This document shows positions 1-5,161 of a stretch of DNA of 5,560 nt, one piece after another. The notes below the pieces were generated by a model. The model saw nothing but the letters and a program-made list of their open reading frames with translations. It had not been told where the DNA came from and did not search any database. The translations under genes were made by a program, and so were the position numbers. Position 1 is the first letter of the stretch; the number at the start of each line of letters is the position of its first letter. This DNA is from Mogibacterium sp. (GTDB lineage Bacteria; Bacillota_A; Clostridia; Peptostreptococcales; Anaerovoracaceae), in assembly GCA_017469325.1 (NCBI GenBank), contig JAFUGO010000098.1, positions 1-5,560 on the forward strand, read 5' to 3'.

Positions 1-167
1 AGCCCGGCTGCTGCTTCGCATATCCTTACGATCTCCTCATATGTCAGGATCTGAGACATGGAGACCTTTTCACAGCCTTCGGGCATGCAATACTTACACC
101 TCAGGTTGCAGCGGTCAGTGACGGACACACGCATATATTCGATTGTTCGTCCGAAACTGTCTTTCAT
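1..167 (-). CDS. moaA: GTP 3',8-cyclase MoaA, N-terminal part (runs off the left edge)
   Basis: MoaA is a radical SAM enzyme that rearranges GTP in the first step of molybdopterin synthesis in the cytoplasm. Reading leftward from the ATG at 165-167, 55 codons are visible. They begin MKDSFGRTIEYMRVSVTDRC and carry the radical SAM cysteine motif CX3CX2C at residues 20, 24 and 27 (sequence DRCNLRCKYCMPEG), which is the standard MoaA N-terminus at the usual distance from the start. The rest of the protein, including the C-terminal GTP-binding Fe-S cluster, is outside the window. The start lies 5 bases after the xdhC stop, so the gene is the fourth in the leftward operon. The ribosome binding site is weak (only a GAG-like stretch in TGAGATCG), so translation may be coupled to xdhC. 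The family call is firm on the motif and context. A MoaA-like radical SAM paralogue cannot be fully excluded from 55 residues. Confidence 0.9.
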   Translation of the reverse strand, partial: MKDSFGRTIEYMRVSVTDRCNLRCKYCMPEGCEKVSMSQILTYEEIVRICEAAAG

Positions 168-172
168 GGTTT

Positions 173-1189
173 TTATACGATCTCAATGAGCACTTCAACT
201 CTTCCGCCGCAGACCATTCCTTCATCCTCCGCAGCCTCGATGCTCATGTCTACTTCCACAACTTCCGGTTTGTGCTCTTCATCGAGCAGCATCCTTCTTC
301 CCTTGGCGATCACGCTGCCTTCGATGCAGCCGCCTCCGATAGTACCCACGATACTTCCGTCGCGTCCGATGAGCATCTTGGTCCCCATTCCTCTCGGCGC
401 CGAGCCCTGCCTGGAAATGATAGTGGCAAGAGCCATCTTCTCCCTTCCTTCGGAAAGAAGAGCCTTCATGATATCTTCCGGGAATCCGAAATTCTTCTTC
501 TGATTCTTGACCTCTATGATCTCGGCCATCACGGAGACTGCGATCTCTTCAGGAGTCTCTGCCCCTATCTTCAGACCTATCGGCGTGTATACCGAATCAA
601 GGATCTCTTTGGAAATGCCCTCGGCCTCGAGATCCTGCTTGACTATCAGGACCCTTCTTTTGCTGCCCATCATGCCTATATACGCGTGAGGCATCTGTGT
701 TATGGCGCGCAGGCACTCCTTGTCATACCTGTGGCCTCTGGTTACGATAACAAAATATGTGTCATCATCGCTGTCAATGCTGTTGAGAGCCTCTCCGAAC
801 TCCTTGAATATGACCTCATCCGCGCCCTGCTCTATCGCATTGTTGGCAAACTGCAGCCTGTCATCGATAACAGTCACATGAAAGCCGATCATTTTGCCTA
901 TCGAGATGATCTGCATGGATACATGCCCGGCTCCGCAGACTACAAGCTTCTTGTCTTTGCCGAGCAGCTCCGAATAGACGCTTGCTCCATCCATGAGAGA
1001 CATGCCGCTTTCTCTGACAGCGGCTGCATCTTCCGCATGAGCCTCAAAGAATCCCTGATCATCGCTCTTCCATATAACGTTTCCGCCGGATACAATCGCC
1101 TTCTCTCCGGCATTATCTCCGTCCGCGGCGGTCAGAAGCCATGTTTCAGCATTTATATTTGTACCGCTTATGACTTCGTAGAATTTCAT
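173..1189 (-). CDS. xdhC: XdhC/CoxI family molybdenum hydroxylase maturation factor, reversed domain order
   Basis: XdhC-family proteins bind molybdenum cofactor and help sulfurate it and insert it into xanthine dehydrogenase-type hydroxylases. This 338-residue protein has a Rossmann domain first: VVCGAGHVSMQI at about 83-94, VTRGHRYDKECL at 149-160, YIGMMGSKRR at 170-179 and PIGLKIGAETPEEIA at 203-217. The XdhC/CoxI domain follows: ATIISRQGSAPRGMGTKMLI at 255-274, GTIGGGCIEG at 282-291 and GMVCGGRVEVLIE at 324-336. In textbook XdhC the CoxI domain comes first. Residues 1-75 look like a worn copy of that domain (TWLLTAADGDNAGEKAIVSG) without the GSAPR and GGGC motifs. The start at 1189 is preferred over a longer reading from 1234. 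It has an AAGGAAGG site 8 bases upstream and lies 5 bases after the previous stop, whereas the longer form would overlap that gene and add a basic tail (MHFPCLRRRKRKVNS). The family is certain; the client enzyme is inferred. Confidence 0.92.
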   Translation of the reverse strand: MKFYEVISGTNINAETWLLTAADGDNAGEKAIVSGGNVIWKSDDQGFFEAHAEDAAAVRESGMSLMDGASVYSELLGKDKKLVVCGAGHVSMQIISIGKMIGFHVTVIDDRLQFANNAIEQGADEVIFKEFGEALNSIDSDDDTYFVIVTRGHRYDKECLRAITQMPHAYIGMMGSKRRVLIVKQDLEAEGISKEILDSVYTPIGLKIGAETPEEIAVSVMAEIIEVKNQKKNFGFPEDIMKALLSEGREKMALATIISRQGSAPRGMGTKMLIGRDGSIVGTIGGGCIEGSVIAKGRRMLLDEEHKPEVVEVDMSIEAAEDEGMVCGGRVEVLIEIV

Positions 1190-1194
1190 ACTGT

Positions 1195-2223
1195 TTACCT
1201 TCCTTTTCCGACGCCGCAGGCAGGGAAAGTGCATACATCGCAGTTGAGGCAGAGGCCTCCTTCTCCCAGCACATCGAAGTCGTTCTTCTTAAGGATCTCT
1301 CCGGTCATTATCCTAGGGAGCACCAGATCGAATATGGTCCTCTTTGCGTACATCACGCAGCCCGGAAGTCCCATGACCGGGATATTATCTTCGCCGTAAT
1401 ACGCGAGCAGGAACATTGCTCCCGGCAGGACCGGAGCTCCGTATGTGACCACTGAGCCGCATACATTGCGGATAGCAAGCGGTGTGCGGTCATCCGGATC
1501 GACACTCATGCCGCCGGTGCAGATTATCATGTCGCAGCCTTCATCAAGAAGGTCCCTTATGCACTTCTCTATGTTGCCGCTTCCGTCATCCGTGATCTTA
1601 TGACCCGTGACTTCGCCTCCGAAATACTCCACCTTATCCTGAACGACAGGCGTGAAAGTGTCCTTTATACGTCCGTGGAAGACCTCGCTTCCGGTCGTAA
1701 CGATCCCGACTTTGTGCTTTTTATACGGGACGACCTTCATGATCGGCTCATCACCGGCAAGGTCTTTCACCTGCTCCATCTTCTCTTTTTCTATGACCAG
1801 AGGGATTATTCTTGTGCCGGCGAGCTTGTCGCCCTTCTTTACCTCAAAATCCCCGTGACGCGAGGCTATCATCATCTGTCCGAAAGAATTGACCGCATTC
1901 AGTTTCTCTCTGTTTATCTTAAAGACTCCGTCGCATTCAGCTGACAGCTCTATCTTGCCTTCCTTGACGCCGCCCCTGCTCATGTTTTCACCTTTGCAGA
2001 TCGCACAAAGGACCTCAGCTGCGTCGTTCTCGTGCATCATGGTCTCGTCGTTTTCCCAGACATAGATGTGCTCCTTGCCCACGGACAGAAGCACCGGTAT
2101 ATCCTCTTCGGTTATTATGTGGCCCTTGCGGAATACCGCATCCTTGGTCACGTCTTTTATTATCTGAGTTATGTCGTGGCAGAGCACCTGGCCCACGGCA
2201 TCTTCTGTTTTGATGAGTTTCAT
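1195..2223 (-). CDS. Molybdopterin-binding protein (MoeA/MogA fold) with C-terminal four-cysteine motif
   Basis: This 342-residue protein carries a MoCF/MogA-fold molybdopterin-binding domain over about residues 170-310: VGIVTTGSEVFHGRIKDTF at 172-190, DMIICTGGMSVDPDDRTP at 231-248, and GAPVLPGAMFLLAYY then PVMGLPGCVMYAKRTIFDL at about 262-300. The N-terminal part resembles MoeA-like domains (KTEDAVGQVLCHDIT near the start), but the protein is shorter than typical MoeA (about 400 residues) and has GGMSVDPDD where MoeA has GGxSxGxxD. The C-terminus holds CLNCDVCTFPAC, with cysteines 325, 328, 331 and 336 (CX2CX2CX4C), which could bind Fe-S or another metal. The start has an AGAGGG site 9 bases upstream. 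It lies 43 bases after the ModE-fusion gene and 5 bases before xdhC. From the context I infer cofactor handling for a molybdenum hydroxylase, such as molybdate insertion or delivery to XdhC. It is not housekeeping MoeA by sequence, so no symbol is given. Confidence 0.88.
   Translation of the reverse strand: MKLIKTEDAVGQVLCHDITQIIKDVTKDAVFRKGHIITEEDIPVLLSVGKEHIYVWENDETMMHENDAAEVLCAICKGENMSRGGVKEGKIELSAECDGVFKINREKLNAVNSFGQMMIASRHGDFEVKKGDKLAGTRIIPLVIEKEKMEQVKDLAGDEPIMKVVPYKKHKVGIVTTGSEVFHGRIKDTFTPVVQDKVEYFGGEVTGHKITDDGSGNIEKCIRDLLDEGCDMIICTGGMSVDPDDRTPLAIRNVCGSVVTYGAPVLPGAMFLLAYYGEDNIPVMGLPGCVMYAKRTIFDLVLPRIMTGEILKKNDFDVLGEGGLCLNCDVCTFPACGVGKGR
1198..1205 (-). promoter_or_regulatory. Ribosome binding site that sets the xdhC start
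   Basis: On the minus strand this reads AAGGAAGG and ends 8 bases before the ATG at 1187-1189. It overlaps the last codons of the upstream molybdopterin-binding gene (stop at 1195-1197). It supports starting xdhC at 1189 rather than at the in-frame ATG at 1234. Confidence 0.75.
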
Positions 2224-2266
2224 TATATGTTTCCCTCTGCTTTATCTTCCTGTATTTCCGTTCCTG

Positions 2267-3244
2267 TTACCGGTCATTGTCTTCCCGGTCCGTCAGATGA
2301 TACTCATGCATGAGCTCGCGGAATCTCGCATCTGCAGCATCGCTGATCTCTGACTGCATTGTCTCGTAGATCGCAAGGAGATCATGCCCTTTGTCCGTGA
2401 CATATGCTGCCCCGCCGTTACGGCCACCGACACGGCGTTCCACTATCTTATAGCCGTACTTTTCTTCGCATCTCTTAAGAAGGCTCCAGCCCTTGCTGTA
2501 AGAAAATCCGCAGTTAGCGCAGGCCTCTCTCACGTTGCCGCAGCGGTCTACCTCTTTCAGGAGCTCCGCCGAGCCCGGGCCGAAGAAAGATGTCGTGCTT
2601 GCCAGAGACAGCTTGACCACCGGATGCATGATGCGTTCGTTGTGGATATCCATGAGTTTCTGATATGAGTCTCTGGTATCCGCTGCTCTTACCGTGCCCG
2701 CATCATCCACCGCAAGCCTTATAACGCTTCCGGCATCGAGCGATTCGAAGGCCCCTTTCATGCCGCGGCCGCCGTCATATGACAGCAATTCAGGCAGGGC
2801 TTCGCAGTCTATCAGCAATGGATGTCCGTCCCTTCCGCTGAACGACGGGATGATCATCTTAGCTCCGGGATTGGCATCCATCATCTGCATCATCGCCCTT
2901 ACGGTCTTATCGCTGAAAAACGGTACACCGAACGGACAGAAGAAGACGCGTCCGCACTTTTCGGGCATATCCGCCAGAGCTTCAAATCCCATCTTCGCGG
3001 AATCGAACATCTGCGTCGATCCGTAATCGTTATTGCGTACGAAGCTTACATCGAAGCGTTTCAGTTCTTTTTCAAACTGACCGGCATTATAGCCTGTCAC
3101 AACAACGATGTCTTTGACGCCTGCCCTGCGAAAATTCACTATGACACGTTCAGCGATATTCGCGGTATCTATGTCTACCAGCTGTCTTATCCTGGCCATT
3201 CGTTCGGATATCTTTGCCGCTACGATAACAGCACCTGTCCTCAT
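2267..3244 (-). CDS. Degenerate MobA/MocA-like NTP transferase domain fused to a ModE-type winged helix
   Basis: This 325-residue protein has two parts. Residues 1-200 follow the MobA/MocA nucleotidyltransferase layout, the fold that attaches CMP or GMP to molybdopterin: GAVIVAAKISERMARIRQL at 4-22, DIVVVTGYNAGQFEKEL at 45-61, NNDYGSTQMFDSAKMGFEAL at 71-90, FFCPFGVPFF at 101-110 and GRDGHPLLI at 137-145. Residues 208-293 form a ModE N-terminal-type helix-turn-helix: DRCGNVREACANCGFSYSKGW at 233-253, then VGGRNGGAAYVTDKGHDLL at 272-290. The signature residues of the first part are changed: LAAGxSxRMGxxK reads VAAKISERMARIR, and the metal-binding Asp of DxP is Gly106. The domain may therefore bind a ligand without catalysis. 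The start has GGAGG 5-6 bases upstream (3250-3254). As the first gene of the operon it is a good candidate autoregulator that senses molybdopterin or molybdate. Architecture is confident; loss of activity and role are inferred. Confidence 0.87.
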   Translation of the reverse strand: MRTGAVIVAAKISERMARIRQLVDIDTANIAERVIVNFRRAGVKDIVVVTGYNAGQFEKELKRFDVSFVRNNDYGSTQMFDSAKMGFEALADMPEKCGRVFFCPFGVPFFSDKTVRAMMQMMDANPGAKMIIPSFSGRDGHPLLIDCEALPELLSYDGGRGMKGAFESLDAGSVIRLAVDDAGTVRAADTRDSYQKLMDIHNERIMHPVVKLSLASTTSFFGPGSAELLKEVDRCGNVREACANCGFSYSKGWSLLKRCEEKYGYKIVERRVGGRNGGAAYVTDKGHDLLAIYETMQSEISDAADARFRELMHEYHLTDREDNDR

Positions 3245-3292
3245 GATCGCCTCCGATTATTTTTTCAGAACAAATCGCTCTTTTATTTATAA

Positions 3293-3319
3293 GCGGCCCT
3301 TTCGCGAGCCGCCTTTTTT
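3293..3319 (+). terminator. GC hairpin with T-run, terminator-like in the rightward direction
   Basis: On the plus strand GCGGC (3293-3297) pairs with GCCGC (3308-3312) around a 10-base loop containing TCGCGA, followed by C and six T (3314-3319). This is the shape of a short intrinsic terminator for rightward transcripts, although no rightward gene lies to its left. Read leftward, the same hairpin is followed by TTATAAATAAAAG, a poorer tail. In that direction it sits inside the leader of the ModE-fusion operon, where it might attenuate transcription or stop readthrough from larC. The stem is only 5 bp, so the call is tentative. Confidence 0.35.
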
Positions 3320-3325
3320 ACAAGT

Positions 3326-3346
3326 CAGATATACAGCCCTTATCTG
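3326..3346. promoter_or_regulatory. Inverted repeat at the predicted start of the ModE-fusion operon (candidate operator)
   Basis: CAGATA (3326-3331) and TATCTG (3341-3346) form a perfect 6-bp inverted repeat with a 9-base spacer. The first half-site lies at the predicted transcription start of the minus-strand promoter at 3353-3381 (about 3346), so a bound protein would block transcription. The ModE-type domain encoded by the first gene of this operon is the obvious candidate binder, but that link is an inference. The arms are short and could occur by chance. Confidence 0.35.
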
Positions 3347-3352
3347 TGATCA

Positions 3353-3381
3353 ATTATACTCCTCCGTCCTGTACATTTAAA
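3353..3381 (-). promoter_or_regulatory. Sigma-A-like promoter of the ModE-fusion / molybdenum cofactor operon
   Basis: On the minus strand a perfect TATAAT (-10, plus coordinates 3353-3358) follows TTTAAA (-35, 3376-3381; four of six consensus bases) at the ideal 17-base spacing. Transcription would start near 3346, giving a leader of about 100 bases before the ATG at 3244. The promoter lies downstream of larC, so the molybdenum genes can be expressed independently of larBC. Confidence 0.6.
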
Positions 3382-3391
3382 GTTCACACAT

Positions 3392-3402
3392 CAGCCGGGC
3401 TG
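3392..3402. repeat. Short perfect palindrome after larC
   Basis: CAGCC-G-GGCTG is an 11-base palindrome lying 16 bases past the larC stop and 10 bases upstream of the -35 element of the next operon. It has no real loop and no T-run, so it is not a convincing terminator. It could be half of a protein site or chance. Confidence 0.25.
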
Positions 3403-3418
3403 TACCACTTTTCTTTTC

Positions 3419-4210
3419 TCAATTCATCTCGCCCATTATCACACGGACGCAGTTCGCGATCTCAAAATCCTTTTTGCCCATGCCGTATCCTGTGGCCGAT
3501 ACCGTCATGACAGGCATGTCGCCGAAGTCCGTGGCAAAGTACTTGAGAAGAGCCGCACCTGTCGGCGTGCAGAGCTCGCTTTGTATGCCGTTCGAAAAAG
3601 CAGGCATACCCGTAAGAATATTTGCCGTAGCCGGAGCAGGTACAGGAAGTATGCCGTGCGCGCACTTCACGGTCCCGCTGCCTGTATTGACAGGCGAAAC
3701 GGTCACCTTGCCCGGAGCTATCCTGTCCATAAGCATGCAGACGGCCGTCACATCGGCAACTGCGTCCCAGGTCCCTACCTCATGGAAGTGTATGTCCGAT
3801 ACAGGTTCTCCGTGGACTTTGCTCTCGGCCTCAGCGATGATGCCGTATACACTCATAACGTCCGCTCTTACTTTTTCACTAAGATCAAGATGCTCACACA
3901 CGATGTGTTCTATGTCGTGCAGGCCGTTATGCGAATGGGTATGGTCATGGGTATGCTCATGACTATGCGTATGGTTGCGGTCGTGCATATGCTCGTCTTC
4001 TTCGACGCCGTTGACCTTTACGGAAACATGCAGGCCTGTAATGCCGCACTTTTCCGACTTATCTGCGGACACCGAAACGCCCGGTATACCGAGTCCGTTG
4101 AATTCTTCTATGAACGCGTTTCTTTCTTCTTCAGGCAGAAGATCCAGAAGCGCCGCTGTGAGCATGTCTCCCGCGGCTCCCATGCCGCAATCGATATATA
4201 AAACCTTCAT
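3419..4210 (-). CDS. larC: Nickel-pincer cofactor nickel insertion protein LarC, N-terminal (LarC1) unit only
   Basis: LarC inserts nickel into the dithiolated pyridinium nucleotide made by LarB and LarE, using CTP, to give the NPN cofactor of LarA-type racemases and epimerases. This 263-residue protein has the family landmarks in order: YIDCGMGAAGDMLTAALLDL at 5-24, a histidine-rich segment at 74-98 with eleven His, DIHFHEVGTWDAVADV at 139-154, CAHGILPVPAPATANIL at 183-199, ELCTPTGAALL at 212-222, and a C-terminal GYGMGKKDFEIANCVRVIMG at 241-260. It ends there, where full-length LarC (about 400 or more residues) continues into the LarC2 domain that binds CTP. No LarC2-like sequence follows the TGA in any frame. 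In Lactobacillus plantarum the two parts are joined by programmed frameshifting. Here LarC2 must be encoded elsewhere or be missing. The gene follows larB by 15 bases. The family call is strong. Confidence 0.92.
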   Translation of the reverse strand: MKVLYIDCGMGAAGDMLTAALLDLLPEEERNAFIEEFNGLGIPGVSVSADKSEKCGITGLHVSVKVNGVEEDEHMHDRNHTHSHEHTHDHTHSHNGLHDIEHIVCEHLDLSEKVRADVMSVYGIIAEAESKVHGEPVSDIHFHEVGTWDAVADVTAVCMLMDRIAPGKVTVSPVNTGSGTVKCAHGILPVPAPATANILTGMPAFSNGIQSELCTPTGAALLKYFATDFGDMPVMTVSATGYGMGKKDFEIANCVRVIMGEMN

Positions 4211-4225
4211 ATTCCGGACAGACCT

Positions 4226-4993
4226 TTACTTCTTTACTTCCATGTGATTGATCCGGCTTGCCATGTATCCGGCGCCGAATCCGTTATCTATATTGACGCA
4301 CGCCACTCCGCTGGCGCATGAGTTGAGCATCGACAAAAGCGCCGACAGTCCTCCGAATGATGCTCCGTATCCGACACTGGTCGGGACCGCGATGACAGGA
4401 CAGTCCGCAAGTCCGCCGACCACGCTTGCCAGAGCCCCTTCCATGCCCGCTACGGTGATTATCACCGATGCTTCCATGATGTATTCCTTATGAGCCAGAA
4501 GCCTGTGTATGCCCGCGACTCCGACATCGTAAAGCCTTACGACTTCGTTGCCGAGGGTCTCAGCTGTAAGGGCTGCCTCTTCAGCTACGGGTATATCGCT
4601 GGTGCCGCCTGTTGCGATCACTATCTTTCCGATACCGTCAGGCTTTGGCATCTCACCCGCGATCGCCAGCCTTGCCTCAGGATAGTAACGTATGTCCGCG
4701 TCTATGCCTGTGTCATTGACAAGAGCATCTGCTTTTGCCTGATCGATGCGGGTTATGAGGACAGGCGTCTGGTCGTTTTCTACCATGGTTCTGACTATGC
4801 CGTTTATCTGCTCAGGGCTCTTGCCCTCGCCGTAAATGACCTCTGCGGCGCCCTGCCTTACCTTGCGGTGAAAGTCGATCTTTGCGTAACCGATATCCCC
4901 GAAGGGTTCATCCTTTATCCTGAGCAGGGCCTCATCAGCCGTCATCTCGCCTTTTTCAACTGCCTCGAGTATCTTTCTTGTCTCGCTGTTCAT
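4226..4993 (-). CDS. larB: LarB, pyridinium-3,5-biscarboxylic acid mononucleotide synthase
   Basis: LarB starts NPN cofactor synthesis: it carboxylates C5 of the pyridinium ring of nicotinic acid adenine dinucleotide and cleaves the phosphoanhydride, giving the biscarboxylic mononucleotide. The 255-residue length fits the family. Visible blocks are an N-terminal helical region with IDFHRKVRQGAAEVIYGEGK at 39-58 and a PurE-like domain over about 120-250. The latter has GKIVIATGGTSDIPVAEEAA at 122-141, YDVGVAGIHRL at 155-165, ITVAGMEGALASVVGGL at 179-195, PVIAVPTSVGYGASFGGLSA at 199-218 and MLNSCASGVACVNIDNGFGA at 222-241. Cys226 in MLNSCA sits at the position of the catalytic cysteine known to bond covalently to the pyridine ring. 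RQGAAEVI has Ala50 where many LarB proteins have Pro. The ATG has an AAAGGA site 8 bases upstream and a strong promoter at 5045-5073. It is the first gene of a larB-larC operon. Confidence 0.95.
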   Translation of the reverse strand: MNSETRKILEAVEKGEMTADEALLRIKDEPFGDIGYAKIDFHRKVRQGAAEVIYGEGKSPEQINGIVRTMVENDQTPVLITRIDQAKADALVNDTGIDADIRYYPEARLAIAGEMPKPDGIGKIVIATGGTSDIPVAEEAALTAETLGNEVVRLYDVGVAGIHRLLAHKEYIMEASVIITVAGMEGALASVVGGLADCPVIAVPTSVGYGASFGGLSALLSMLNSCASGVACVNIDNGFGAGYMASRINHMEVKK

Positions 4994-5044
4994 GTGATCT
5001 ATCCTTTATCTTCCTGATACGTATCCTTAAGAAACGTTATATTA

Positions 5045-5073
5045 ATTAAATCCAAGATTTGGCGGTATGTCAA
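5045..5073 (-). promoter_or_regulatory. Strong sigma-A-like promoter of larB-larC
   Basis: On the minus strand a perfect TTGACA (-35, plus 5068-5073) and TTTAAT (-10, 5045-5050; five of six) are separated by exactly 17 bases. Transcription would start near 5038, about 45 bases before the larB ATG at 4993. That leader is too short for most riboswitches. Confidence 0.7.
5059..5073. promoter_or_regulatory. Imperfect dyads over the larB -35 and spacer (candidate operator)
   Basis: TTGGC-GGTAT-GTCAA (5059-5073) is an imperfect 15-base dyad, four of five positions symmetric, covering the -35 element. Next to it, CCAA-GAT-TTGG (5052-5062) and AAATC-CAA-GATTT (5048-5060) are two overlapping short perfect dyads in the promoter spacer. 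A regulator here could control larBC and, across the divergent region, the amidohydrolase. No regulator is identified and the repeats are short. Confidence 0.25.
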
Positions 5074-5115
5074 CAAAGGTCAGCCGATTAATTGTCTCCT
5101 CCTCAGGGCTCTTTG

Positions 5116-5124
5116 TGGTAAAAT
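5116..5124 (+). promoter_or_regulatory. Extended -10 promoter of the rightward amidohydrolase gene
   Basis: TGGTAAAAT matches an extended -10 element (TGnTATAAT with one mismatch). I see no good -35 at 16-18 bases upstream, which fits the extended -10 class. Transcription would start near 5131, about 30 bases before the ATG at 5162. It is back to back with the larB promoter. Confidence 0.4.
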
Positions 5125-5149
5125 CAACTTACCAACAGAATACAGACGC

Positions 5150-5156
5150 GGAGGTG
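5150..5156 (+). promoter_or_regulatory. Strong ribosome binding site of the amidohydrolase gene
   Basis: GGAGGTG followed by AAATC and the ATG at 5162-5164 is a near-perfect Shine-Dalgarno site at normal spacing. It fixes the start of the amidohydrolase. Confidence 0.85.
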
Positions 5157-5161
5157 AAATC

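Noticed and set aside
1190..1234. Longer xdhC start at 1234
   Set aside because: It would overlap the upstream gene by about 40 bases and adds a basic, low-quality leader. The start at 1189 has a good ribosome binding site and a 5-base gap.
143..1399. Long rightward open frame of 418 codons opposite xdhC
   Set aside because: It lies antisense to xdhC, the start of moaA and the end of the molybdopterin-binding gene, all of which have clear family motifs. Its own translation shows no recognisable domain.
3245..3346. Molybdenum cofactor riboswitch in the leader of the ModE-fusion operon
   Set aside because: The leader is about 100 bases with only one short hairpin, too small and simple for the known Moco aptamer.
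3581..4201. Rightward open frame of 206 codons opposite larC
   Set aside because: It is a shadow of larC. Its Met-rich stretch is just the antisense of the histidine-rich coding segment.
4994..5161. NiCo or purine riboswitch between larB and the amidohydrolase
   Set aside because: The predicted leaders are about 45 and 30 bases, too short for these aptamers, and no matching conserved blocks are visible.
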